In this document: positions 1 through 7,932 of the stretch, one piece after another
Layout: the number at the start of each line of letters is the position of its first letter
How positions within the stretch are numbered: the stretch's first letter is position 1
From: Thermoplasmatota archaeon
Lineage (GTDB): Archaea > Thermoplasmatota > Penumbrarchaeia > Penumbrarchaeales > Penumbrarchaeaceae
NCBI GenBank assembly: GCA_029762535.1
Contig: JARVGK010000003.1
Coordinates: forward strand, 62,001 to 126,000
Reading direction: 5' to 3'
Length of the DNA: 64,000 nucleotides
Notes under the pieces: model-generated
The model's input: the letters and a program-made list of their open reading frames with translations, nothing else
Databases searched by the model: none
What the model was told of the DNA's origin: nothing
Position numbers and translations under genes: made by a program

Positions 1-1
1 G

Positions 2-727
2 TCCATGGAGCTCAAACGCCTTCTCAGGTCCGTGGGCAGTAGCGATGGACCAATTCATCCCATCGGTTCTTTAAGGCCGGATCTTGAGATGCAGGTCCTT
101 CGATCAGGCGGTTTGTCCCAGGCCGTAGAATGCTTGGAGCATCACCCTCTAGGCAAGGATATATCATCATTGACAAGGTCGGGAGACGTCGACCTGAGCT
201 CATTGGACATGGCCCTTGACAGGGCGGTCATAGGGTACATGAGACGCGTTGAAGGTGTGCCAAAAATTGCAAAGAAGGGCACAATCGATCTAGGAGACAC
301 TCTTGCTGACGCCTACAACATCAACATGATGCTGCGTTTGAAGGGGGGATCGACCGACAGGGAAAAGGCAATGACATTTGTTGTTCCCGGGGGGACGATA
401 AGGCCGGACCGCATCGAGGGAATGGCCGAGGCGACCACGGTCCATGAGGCCGTTCAGGTCCTATCCGGGACGACCGCAGAGGAACATCTAAAGAGGTCCG
501 AGGTCTCAGGGACCATCAATATGGACGTGGCCATGGACCGGATGGTCCTCGATGGCGCTGTGAGGATCGGACAGAGGTATTTCAGCGGAATAGGACCGAC
601 GATAAGGCATGTGATCTCCCTGGAGATGGAGATGAGGAACCTCAGGACGTTGTTTCTCGCTTCGTTCTACGGCTGGGAAAGAGAGAGGACGATCAGCAAC
701 CTTGTACTCCAGGAGGAGAGCGTATGA
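2..727 (+). CDS. atpC: A-type ATP synthase subunit C, 3' part
   Basis: Central-stalk/rotor connector subunit of the archaeal A1Ao ATP synthase, which links the rotating shaft to the membrane c-ring. About 240 residues are visible and the reading frame stays open to the window edge. Family members are usually 340-390 residues, so the first third lies outside the window and the ATG at 5 is probably internal. The visible part is helical and ends in the family-like EMEMRNLRTLFLASFYGW segment, typical of the C-terminal repeat of subunit C. The stop codon overlaps the next gene start (ATGA), as expected for the C-F-A order of archaeal atp operons. The assignment rests on this order and on overall resemblance. 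Confidence 0.85.
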   Translation, partial: SMELKRLLRSVGSSDGPIHPIGSLRPDLEMQVLRSGGLSQAVECLEHHPLGKDISSLTRSGDVDLSSLDMALDRAVIGYMRRVEGVPKIAKKGTIDLGDTLADAYNINMMLRLKGGSTDREKAMTFVVPGGTIRPDRIEGMAEATTVHEAVQVLSGTTAEEHLKRSEVSGTINMDVAMDRMVLDGAVRIGQRYFSGIGPTIRHVISLEMEMRNLRTLFLASFYGWERERTISNLVLQEESV

Positions 728-1056
728 TGGAAGAGAACCTCCACGCCGCTCTCGATGATGACATGGCCCTGGGCTTCTCGTTGGCGGGGGTCAAGGACAT
801 TTTCATTGTCACGGACGGGGAGGGCGATGGCGGATTGAAGGAATGGTTCCTGTCCAGGCTGAAGGATGAGGGTGGTCTGATCATCCTCTCCATGGAAGCG
901 GCTGAAGGACTCAGGGACGAGCTTTTCACTAAAAGGGCCAGGGGGGCGCTTTTACCTGTTGTAGTGATTCTACCCGGAAGCGGAGAGGACAGTATCGCCA
1001 AGGACCTTGTCCGGAGGGCCATTGGAATGATGCCACACGGGGAGGGAACATCATGA
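724..1056 (+). CDS. atpF: A-type ATP synthase subunit F
   Basis: Small central-shaft regulatory subunit of the A1 sector. The 110-residue length fits the family. The N-terminal GFSLAGVKDIFIV stretch matches the hallmark G-F-x-L-A-G-V strand, and LLPVVVILPG matches the second conserved strand. The ATG overlaps the atpC stop by 4 bp; a second in-frame ATG at 727 is an equally possible start. It sits between atpC and atpA in the usual order. Translation is probably coupled to atpC. Confidence 0.88.
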   Translation: MMEENLHAALDDDMALGFSLAGVKDIFIVTDGEGDGGLKEWFLSRLKDEGGLIILSMEAAEGLRDELFTKRARGALLPVVVILPGSGEDSIAKDLVRRAIGMMPHGEGTS

Positions 1057-1093
1057 AGGTATTGAACGGCTCGAACATTGAGGAGGCCGGATA

Positions 1094-2878
1094 ATGAACG
1101 ATGATATGCATGGACAGGGATACATAGAGATGATCGCAGGACCGGTGGTCAAGGCCAGGGGCATGCGCGGTTCGAGGATGTACGATGTGGTGGCCGTTGG
1201 GAACGAGAAGCTCATTGGCGAGATCATCGGCCTGGAGGATGATATGGCCGTCATCCAGGTATACGAGGAGACAACAGGCATCGCCCCGGGCGAGCCGGTC
1301 TTGGCCACTGGAGTGCCCCTTTCGGTAGAGCTAGGACCTGGTATCATGTCGATGATCTACGACGGGATACAGCGTCCGCTGGAGAAGATCATGGATCGGA
1401 CAGGGGATTTCATAGCCCGGGGGGTTTCCGTAACCGCTCTGGACCATTCCCGCAAATGGCATTTCGTTCCGGTATGCTCCCAGGGGGATAGGCTGTTCGG
1501 GGGGGACGAGATGGGAAACGTCAAGGAGACCCCCACCGTCCTTCACCGGATACTTGTACCTTCGGGAGCGGACGGCACGGTGGATTGGGTCGCTCCAGAA
1601 GGGGATTACGATATAGATGAGGCCATTTGCCGTCTCAAAACATCTTCGGGCCAAAGGGAGCTGAACATGCATCAGAAATGGCCTGTCAGGATGGCGAGGC
1701 CCTACAGGAGCAAGCTCGATCCGGCTAGGCCGTTGATCACTGGTCAGAGAGTACTTGACACATTCTTTCCGCTCACCAAGGGCGGAACCGCGGCAATACC
1801 CGGAGGATTCGGCACTGGAAAGACGGTCACCCAGCATCAACTGGCGAAATGGTCCGATGCGGACATTATAGTTTACATCGGTTGCGGAGAAAGGGGAAAC
1901 GAGATGACGGATGTATTGAGGGAGTTCCCCCATCTCGAGGATCCTCGGACCAAGGAGCCTCTGATGTCGAGGACCGTGCTTATAGCTAACACCTCGAACA
2001 TGCCGGTGGCCGCAAGGGAGGCATCTGTATACACAGGTATCACGATAGCGGAATACTTCAGGGACATGGGATACGATGTAGCTCTTATGGCGGACTCGAC
2101 CTCTCGATGGGCCGAAGCTCTGAGGGAGATCTCGGGGCGGCTCGAGGAGATGCCGGGAGAAGAGGGTTATCCGGCATATCTAGCGAGTAGGCTGGCGAAT
2201 TTCTACGAGAGAGCGGGGCTCGTTCAGACCATCGGATCCAAGCCAGAGGAAGGCTCGATCTCGGTCATAGGAGCGGTATCTCCGCCTGGAGGTGATTTCT
2301 CCGAGCCCGTGACCCAGAACACGTTGAGAATAGTCAAGGTGTTCTGGGCTCTGGACGCGCTTCTGGCCGACAAGAGGCATTTCCCATCCATCAACTGGTT
2401 GAAATCCTATTCCCTATACCTTGAGAAGGTGGAGACATGGTGGAAGGAGAATGTCGACTCCAATTGGCTTTCTATGCGCAACGAATCGATGGCCCTTTTG
2501 CAGAAGGAGGCCGAGCTGCAGGAGATAATTCAGCTCGTCGGTCCCGACGCCCTGCCTCCCTCCCAGCAGGCGGTCCTGGAGGTTACCAGGATGCTGAGGG
2601 AGGATTTCCTACAGCAGAACGCATTCCATGATGTGGATTCTTACTGCTCAGAGACAAAGCAGGTCTCGATGCTGGGGGCCATCCTTCTTTTTCACAGGCT
2701 CTCCTCGCAGGCCGTTGATAGAGGGGCGACGATCGATATGGTCCGATCGTGCAGGTCCAGAGTTGCCATTTCCCGTCTTCCCAAGGTGGATGAGGCATCT
2801 TTCCCGAAGGAGATCGAAACCCTGAAAAAGGATATGATACAGGAGTTCAAGGCCATGGGGGCTCATTCCCGGCAATGA
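1094..2878 (+). CDS. atpA: A-type ATP synthase catalytic subunit A
   Basis: Catalytic nucleotide-binding subunit of the A1 head, hydrolysing or making ATP. 594 residues, normal for the family. Visible features: N-terminal beta-barrel beginning [16 protein letters not shown], the A-subunit-specific non-homologous insert (about residues 110-200), Walker A GGFGTGKT near residue 240, the catalytic GERGNE loop, and the Walker B region [19 protein letters not shown] good Shine-Dalgarno (gaggagg, about 1079-1085) precedes the ATG. No intein is present; the P-loop is contiguous. The gene that normally follows, atpB, is absent: the next gene encodes a response regulator. Confidence 0.97.
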   Translation: MNDDMHGQGYIEMIAGPVVKARGMRGSRMYDVVAVGNEKLIGEIIGLEDDMAVIQVYEETTGIAPGEPVLATGVPLSVELGPGIMSMIYDGIQRPLEKIMDRTGDFIARGVSVTALDHSRKWHFVPVCSQGDRLFGGDEMGNVKETPTVLHRILVPSGADGTVDWVAPEGDYDIDEAICRLKTSSGQRELNMHQKWPVRMARPYRSKLDPARPLITGQRVLDTFFPLTKGGTAAIPGGFGTGKTVTQHQLAKWSDADIIVYIGCGERGNEMTDVLREFPHLEDPRTKEPLMSRTVLIANTSNMPVAAREASVYTGITIAEYFRDMGYDVALMADSTSRWAEALREISGRLEEMPGEEGYPAYLASRLANFYERAGLVQTIGSKPEEGSISVIGAVSPPGGDFSEPVTQNTLRIVKVFWALDALLADKRHFPSINWLKSYSLYLEKVETWWKENVDSNWLSMRNESMALLQKEAELQEIIQLVGPDALPPSQQAVLEVTRMLREDFLQQNAFHDVDSYCSETKQVSMLGAILLFHRLSSQAVDRGATIDMVRSCRSRVAISRLPKVDEASFPKEIETLKKDMIQEFKAMGAHSRQ

Positions 2879-2949
2879 GACCAGGAGAGAAACGTATTTC
2901 TATCTGTTCCATAGTTCCAATCGTGTCCGGCATCCGGAGGTAGGTCATT

Positions 2950-3312
2950 TTGCCCAAGGTGATGATAGTCGATGACGAACCCACCATCCAGCAGCTTCTG
3001 AGGATAATCATGGAGGACATGGGATACGAGGTCGTTGCCCAGTCGATGAACGGGGAGGCGGCCCTCAAGGCATATGACGGGATGGACCCAAAGCCGGATG
3101 TCCTGATCATAGATCACCGAATGCCGGTCATGACAGGATTGGACCTGGCGAAACGCGTTCTCGAGAAGGAGCCTGGTCAGAAGATCCTATTCCTCACAGC
3201 AGATGAGACCATCAAGGAACGCGTGAAGGAGATCGGCGTGACCTCCTTCCTCGAGAAGCCAGCTGAAATAGATGTCATAAGGACATCGGTCAGATCCCTC
3301 ATAGGCGAGTGA
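2950..3312 (+). CDS. CheY-like response regulator (stand-alone receiver domain)
   Basis: Single-domain phospho-acceptor protein of two-component signalling. The 120 residues are just a receiver domain: acidic pair DDE at 8-10, phospho-acceptor Asp in VLIIDHRMP (about residue 54), the conserved Thr in FLTADE and the Lys in LEKPA. There is no output domain, so the partner is a histidine kinase or another protein elsewhere. The start is TTG at 2950, chosen because a strong Shine-Dalgarno (ggaggt) lies just upstream and the protein begins directly with the first beta strand. It follows atpA by 71 bp. Confidence 0.9.
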   Translation: MPKVMIVDDEPTIQQLLRIIMEDMGYEVVAQSMNGEAALKAYDGMDPKPDVLIIDHRMPVMTGLDLAKRVLEKEPGQKILFLTADETIKERVKEIGVTSFLEKPAEIDVIRTSVRSLIGE

Positions 3313-3314
3313 CC

Positions 3315-3668
3315 TCATTTCACTCTTATCTTCTGCACCTTCTTTCGAGGCCTGGCATCGTCCTTCTTCTCCATTCCCAGAGCTACGCTCTGTGGTATGG
3401 CGACGACGCGGGTAGAAGGGCCTTCGATGTCGGCCGAGAGCAAGCCCTTGAGAACATCCTGGATCCTCTGGGCGCAGGCCTTGGACATTATGAGCTGTGC
3501 ATTTGATATGTAGAACTCGCCCGCCGATGACTCGACCACCTCGTTGTAGACGTGCAATCTCACATCGTCCTCTGTAACGGACGCGATCCCACCTATGATG
3601 TAATGGCTCCTGTGGTCCGAAGTCCTGACGACGCGTATCTCATCCTTGGAACCTTTCTCATCCTTCAC
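3315..3668 (-). CDS. DUF3467-like small protein
   Basis: 117 residues, function unknown. The core (about residues 18-85) reads YIIGGIASVTEDDVRLHVYNEV followed by a segment with AQLIMSKACAQRIQDVLKGLL, resembling DUF3467, a widespread family of small beta-rich proteins with no assigned activity. The C-terminal tail is basic (RPRKKVQKIRVK). The start is a GTG that directly abuts the stop of the upstream winged-helix regulator, so the two form an operon. Its 3' end lies 2 bp from the response-regulator stop, a tail-to-tail arrangement. The family match is from memory and moderate. Confidence 0.6.
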   Translation of the reverse strand: MKDEKGSKDEIRVVRTSDHRSHYIIGGIASVTEDDVRLHVYNEVVESSAGEFYISNAQLIMSKACAQRIQDVLKGLLSADIEGPSTRVVAIPQSVALGMEKKDDARPRKKVQKIRVK

Positions 3669-4085
3669 CTAGCCCAACCTCCCGTGAACGAAACATCTGG
3701 GTAGATTCCCCCAGGAAACGATGACGATCTTGTTCGGAAGCTCTCTCGCCGGTTCTGGACCGCCCTCCCTCGACAACTCCTCTCCTATCGCTATAAGATG
3801 AAGACAACGAGGTGTAGGGATGTAGAAAGAATAGTCCCTTCTCCCCTCTTTACGGCAGACCACGTTCTCCACGAGACCCCTATCCCGCATCAGCCCAAGA
3901 TGATACGCACATAGCGAAGGAAGGGATCCGATATTCGATGAGAGCTCGCTGATGGAAGATCCGTTCTCACCGCTCTCAATGATGTATGAGATAATTTTCC
4001 GTCGTATGGGGTGTTCGATCCAATCGATATCTCTAAGGACATCCTTGCCCGACCTTAAATTTCTTGACATCATATTGGGCCCCAT
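3669..4085 (-). CDS. ArsR-type winged-helix transcriptional regulator
   Basis: 138 residues. Residues about 15-85 form a winged helix: WIEHPIRRKIISYII, then SISELSSNIGSLPSLCAYHLGLM as the recognition helix, then the wing REGRRDYSFYIPT. This is the ArsR/HTH_20 pattern used by many archaeal repressors; no clear metal-binding CxC motif is seen. A likely TATA box (minus-strand ATATATA near 4105-4111) is only about 23 bp upstream of the ATG, so the message is probably leaderless. A 9-bp inverted repeat surrounds the promoter, suggesting autoregulation. The C-terminal third has no recognised domain. It is transcribed with the DUF3467-like gene. Confidence 0.72.
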   Translation of the reverse strand: MGPNMMSRNLRSGKDVLRDIDWIEHPIRRKIISYIIESGENGSSISELSSNIGSLPSLCAYHLGLMRDRGLVENVVCRKEGRRDYSFYIPTPRCLHLIAIGEELSREGGPEPARELPNKIVIVSWGNLPRCFVHGRLG

Positions 4086-4090
4086 TTTAA

Positions 4091-4128
4091 ATTCAAATAA
4101 TGTTGTATATATTCAAAGCTATTTGAAT
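4091..4128. promoter_or_regulatory. Inverted repeat and promoter of the ArsR-like gene
   Basis: ATTCAAATA (4091-4099) and TATTTGAAT (4120-4128) form a perfect 9-bp inverted repeat with a 20-bp spacer that contains the minus-strand TATA-like element and a third ATTCAAAG half-site. This is a reasonable operator for the adjacent regulator. Binding itself is inferred. Confidence 0.5.
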
Positions 4129-4202
4129 ATTGCTGTGAAAAAACATGGTCACCTCGACATTTTCGGCATTTTCGATATCAGCGAAGGGGTTTTTCCTCGT
4201 AA

Positions 4203-4212
4203 ACTATATAAA
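4203..4212 (+). promoter_or_regulatory. TATA box for the first giant surface protein
   Basis: The element actatataaa at about 4203-4212 is a good archaeal TATA box. Initiation about 25 bp downstream would leave a roughly 40-nt leader containing the Shine-Dalgarno-like aaaggtga before the ATG at 4278. Confidence 0.5.
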
Positions 4213-4277
4213 GGATGTTCATGAGATATCTGGGAATAATCGAACAGTATCTGATTTGACGGAAAGGTGAATGACCT

Positions 4278-7200
4278 ATGAACATCAAGATCGTATCCGC
4301 AGCCATGGTTTTGTTAATGATCGCAACCTCCGGGATCGTCCTCTTCGGAGCGCAGGAGGCAGAAGGGGTTCCCCCGACGAGGGCCATACCAAGGACCTTC
4401 ACCGGGTTCATAGATAACTATACCTTGGCCAACAGAGGAGATTTCGTTGCGAACATAACGGCAGAGACAGTGGACCCCTCGGTCCAGCCGCCTCTACAGA
4501 TAGGTCCGTTCTTTGGCATGTTCAATGAGACGCATCCCGCGCTCGAATTCAGGATCTCGGTGGATATCCAGTCCGTTCCTGCCGGGTCCCCTTGGACGAT
4601 CAGGATAAACGACAGGTATGGCTGGAACGAGACCGGTGGAGGCTCGATATCGGTCACCCCCTATCCGGAATTCTACTGGCAGAACGGCAGCGCGAAGACC
4701 GTATACGTTCTGGAGAACGGTTCCTCGGACCAGCCAGCTTACCTGCCGGGGGTTTTCGGCAACCTGTCCTTCACGATCTTGAACGGTTCTTCCGGAGAAC
4801 CTCTAGAGGGAGTCGCTTTCGATTTCGACAAACACAAGGGGCACTCGACCTCGACCTCCGGCAACTATACGGACCTCTCAGGCAACGTCACGTTCCGGAA
4901 CATGCAGCTCGGCATCGACCAGGACAACAATGTGAAGGTGACCTTCATCAAGGAGCATTTCAACACGGTCGATCAGACCGGATATTCCTTCTTCGAGTTG
5001 AGGGAGGGCGTTGACACCCATCACTTCTTCACCTTGATCGAGGATCCGCTGGTCAGGTCCGTCGCTCCAGCCGACGGAACGATGAACGTGAGGACGGAGA
5101 AGGACATCGTGAACATCTTCGTGAGGTTCACCGATCTCATCAACGTATCGACGATAAACCAGAACACGATATGGCTCGAGAACGGTTCTGGGGCCAAGGT
5201 TCCAGTGAGCTACACGTTCAACAACGACACATTGCCCTCCACATGGGCATATCTACAACCCATCGAGGACCTGGAATACGATACCGACCACAAGCTCGTG
5301 GTCGATACGGGAGTCAAGACCACGGTCGGAACGAGCTCCCTTTGGCGCAGGTACGAATCGAGTTTCCGGACCTGGAAGGCCCCTGGCATACTCAGGGGAA
5401 CGGTCTTGGTCGAGGGAACGTCCAACCCCGCTCCGGAAGGAACGAGGATCTGGCTTGATGGGGTTCTTCCGAGGGATCTCGTGGACGGGGAGTTCGTTTT
5501 CGATCCAGTCTCCGAGGGCGTCCATACGTTGAAGACCGTTGGACCTACCGTTGGGGGAATAGACGAATACCTCTATACAGGTATGGAGACTGACCCGATA
5601 ACGGTGGTCAGGGGCGACGATATTGACGTCCAGGACCTGACCGTCACGAAAAGGCCCACCGTCAGCGTCATTATCACGGTGACCGACAGGTCCGGCATAC
5701 CCTTGGAGGGGGCGACGGTCACCCACGTGATCACCGATGCTCAGAGCATCTCCGATCCCAATGGAAGGGCCGTTCTCTCCGACATCAGGGCATCCTATAC
5801 TCAGCAGTTCTGGGTGAGGGCCGAGAACTATCAGGACAGCATTGTACCTCTGGATGTTGGTGATTCGGATCCGGCCCAGTTCACTGTGGCCCTTTCCGAG
5901 AGCCCGCTTCCATTGACGATAACCGCAAGGAACGGAGTGGAAGTGACACTCGACGAGGGGGCCGTTGTCGCTGTAAATTCCTATTTCGTTCTTACTTTCG
6001 AGGATCTCATGAACCCCGATACGATGACGACCGCGAACATAAAGGTCTTTGACAGCACGAACGATCCCCTCTCCCTCAGGATAGTTAACGACACGAACAA
6101 TATGAAGAGATGGTACATAACTCCAGTATCGAACATGATGTGGGGATCCGATTACAGGCTTTGGATAAGCAGCCTCGTCGCGGACTCCTTGGGGGACAAT
6201 CCTCTTTGGCGCGATGTGGAGATCGCCTTCAAGACACATCCATTGAACCCCGCCAGCGTCTCAGGAAGGGTCGCGATAAACGACAAGGGGTTGGAGGGAT
6301 TCGACGTTGTACTGAAGAATGGCGAGGATACCTTGGGTAGTGCGGTGACCGGCCCCAATGGCGCATTCTTCCTCTACATACCCATGAGCGTCGAGACCCT
6401 AACTGGCGTCGATGCGCTTGTGAACGGTTCGGAATACGGTCTGCTCGAGGGCAGGAGGACCGGTCTGACCTTGAACGCGGACGAGGCGCTGGACGATGTG
6501 GTCATAAACATGGTCAGAAGGCCTAATTGGTTCCGTGTAACATATCAGGTGGACGACACGGGCAGGATGCTGAGGAACGGGAACATCACAATCTCCTTCG
6601 ACAGGGAATTGGACCATACATCCGAGGGTTTCCAGAACAATTTCACGCTCGGCAGCATGCGGATATCCGTCACGCCTTCCGCTGACGGTACCGGTGTAGT
6701 GATCATCCCCGAAGAGCCTCTGGAGTATGACACGGAGTATGCACTGACGATCTCGGTCTTCAGCGATGTGGATTATCACAAGGAGCTTAGGTTCGCGGAT
6801 GGGAAACCCGCTTTGATAAGGGGCGATACCGTGACCCTGAGGACCGAACTGCGTCCTTTGACAGTGACCCTCCAGTCACCATCCGGCGACCTGCTGAACG
6901 CCGTTGCCAAGGACGAGCGGTTCGTTGTGAGGTTCTCCACTGCGGTCGTAAGTGAGGTCGTGGAGGAGGAGATATCGATGGTCAGGTTCGTCGACGATCG
7001 GCCCGTGGGCAACATCGCTTTCGAGTGGAGGGACGACTTCCGAGCTCTGGATATAACCCACGAGAACTTCATGCCCGAGACAAGGTACGTCATAAGGCTC
7101 GGTTCCGGATCATACGGTCAGAACGGCGCCAAATTGATGGAGGACTTCGAGGTATTCTTCAGGTCCGATTCCTGGACCGATCCTGCCCTCAGACCTCTCC

Positions 7201-7862
7201 CGAGCCTGCCTGAAGGATCGATGTTCGCATCTCCTATAGTGGTTTCCTTGAGCAATTCCAAAGGATATCCCATCAACGTTTGGATAGGATACAGGATCAA
7301 GGATACGACACTCGCCCCGACCGAGCTTGTGAACGAGACCCTCGCGGCCCTTGAATCGAACCGTCAGGTCACTCTCGATCTTTCCGAGGTGCCCGTTGGC
7401 GTTTACGAGATCAGGGTCATCGTAAGGGACGCCACGGAGGGTTCCGTCCTCAATGAATACCCATTGTACCTCACTATAGAGGAGAGGACCCCGGACACGA
7501 CCAGATCATGGATCATCATAGTCGTGGTGGTCCTTCTCCTGATCGTCATAATAGGCGTTGGGGCCTTCCTCTATCTTCAGTCCCGAAAGGGAAAGGAGGA
7601 AATGGCCGTCCGCGAGGAGTTCGAATGTCCAGAGTGCCACAACACCGTTGGCGCGGATGATACGGTGTGCCCCAACTGCGGTGCCGAGTTCGAGGAGGAG
7701 GCCTACAAGTGCCCGAAGTGCGGCAACATGCTGGACCCCGAGGACGATGAGTGCTCCGAATGTGGTTACGATTTCGCCGATGAGGACAAGATGGAGATCG
7801 ACGAGGACGATTATGAGATCGATGAGGGCGAGGTCGAAGAGCTCATCGACATGGAGGAGTGA
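4278..7862 (+). CDS. Giant membrane-anchored surface protein with Ig-like repeats and cytoplasmic zinc ribbons
   Basis: 1194 residues. Signal peptide at 1-29 (hydrophobic AAMVLLMIATSGIVLFG). The exterior alternates SbsA-type Ig-like modules (for example the segment ending LWRRYESSFRTW, again NPLWRDVEIAFKT) with carboxypeptidase-regulatory-like beta sandwiches (GRVAINDKGLEGFDVVLKNG). One transmembrane helix at about 1077-1100. Inside follow two Cys4 zinc ribbons, CPECHNTVGADDTVCPNC (about 1117-1134) and CPKCGNMLDPEDDECSEC (about 1145-1162), and an acidic end finishing LIDMEE. Likely a cell-surface or adhesion protein. Zinc ribbons on the cytoplasmic side of such a protein are unusual. The next gene encodes a related protein. 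Specific ligand unknown. Confidence 0.82.
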   Translation: MNIKIVSAAMVLLMIATSGIVLFGAQEAEGVPPTRAIPRTFTGFIDNYTLANRGDFVANITAETVDPSVQPPLQIGPFFGMFNETHPALEFRISVDIQSVPAGSPWTIRINDRYGWNETGGGSISVTPYPEFYWQNGSAKTVYVLENGSSDQPAYLPGVFGNLSFTILNGSSGEPLEGVAFDFDKHKGHSTSTSGNYTDLSGNVTFRNMQLGIDQDNNVKVTFIKEHFNTVDQTGYSFFELREGVDTHHFFTLIEDPLVRSVAPADGTMNVRTEKDIVNIFVRFTDLINVSTINQNTIWLENGSGAKVPVSYTFNNDTLPSTWAYLQPIEDLEYDTDHKLVVDTGVKTTVGTSSLWRRYESSFRTWKAPGILRGTVLVEGTSNPAPEGTRIWLDGVLPRDLVDGEFVFDPVSEGVHTLKTVGPTVGGIDEYLYTGMETDPITVVRGDDIDVQDLTVTKRPTVSVIITVTDRSGIPLEGATVTHVITDAQSISDPNGRAVLSDIRASYTQQFWVRAENYQDSIVPLDVGDSDPAQFTVALSESPLPLTITARNGVEVTLDEGAVVAVNSYFVLTFEDLMNPDTMTTANIKVFDSTNDPLSLRIVNDTNNMKRWYITPVSNMMWGSDYRLWISSLVADSLGDNPLWRDVEIAFKTHPLNPASVSGRVAINDKGLEGFDVVLKNGEDTLGSAVTGPNGAFFLYIPMSVETLTGVDALVNGSEYGLLEGRRTGLTLNADEALDDVVINMVRRPNWFRVTYQVDDTGRMLRNGNITISFDRELDHTSEGFQNNFTLGSMRISVTPSADGTGVVIIPEEPLEYDTEYALTISVFSDVDYHKELRFADGKPALIRGDTVTLRTELRPLTVTLQSPSGDLLNAVAKDERFVVRFSTAVVSEVVEEEISMVRFVDDRPVGNIAFEWRDDFRALDITHENFMPETRYVIRLGSGSYGQNGAKLMEDFEVFFRSDSWTDPALRPLPSLPEGSMFASPIVVSLSNSKGYPINVWIGYRIKDTTLAPTELVNETLAALESNRQVTLDLSEVPVGVYEIRVIVRDATEGSVLNEYPLYLTIEERTPDTTRSWIIIVVVVLLLIVIIGVGAFLYLQSRKGKEEMAVREEFECPECHNTVGADDTVCPNCGAEFEEEAYKCPKCGNMLDPEDDECSECGYDFADEDKMEIDEDDYEIDEGEVEELIDMEE

Positions 7863-7932
7863 TCCCGCCCTAATCGAGCCAAGGACCCGAATGTGAAGTA
7901 TATCGGATACACGTATTAAGAGGTGGTTCAGG

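Noticed and set aside
5253-6239. Long open frame opposite the first giant surface protein
   Set aside because: No ribosome site and no protein-like pattern, and the plus-strand protein has clear domains along the whole region.
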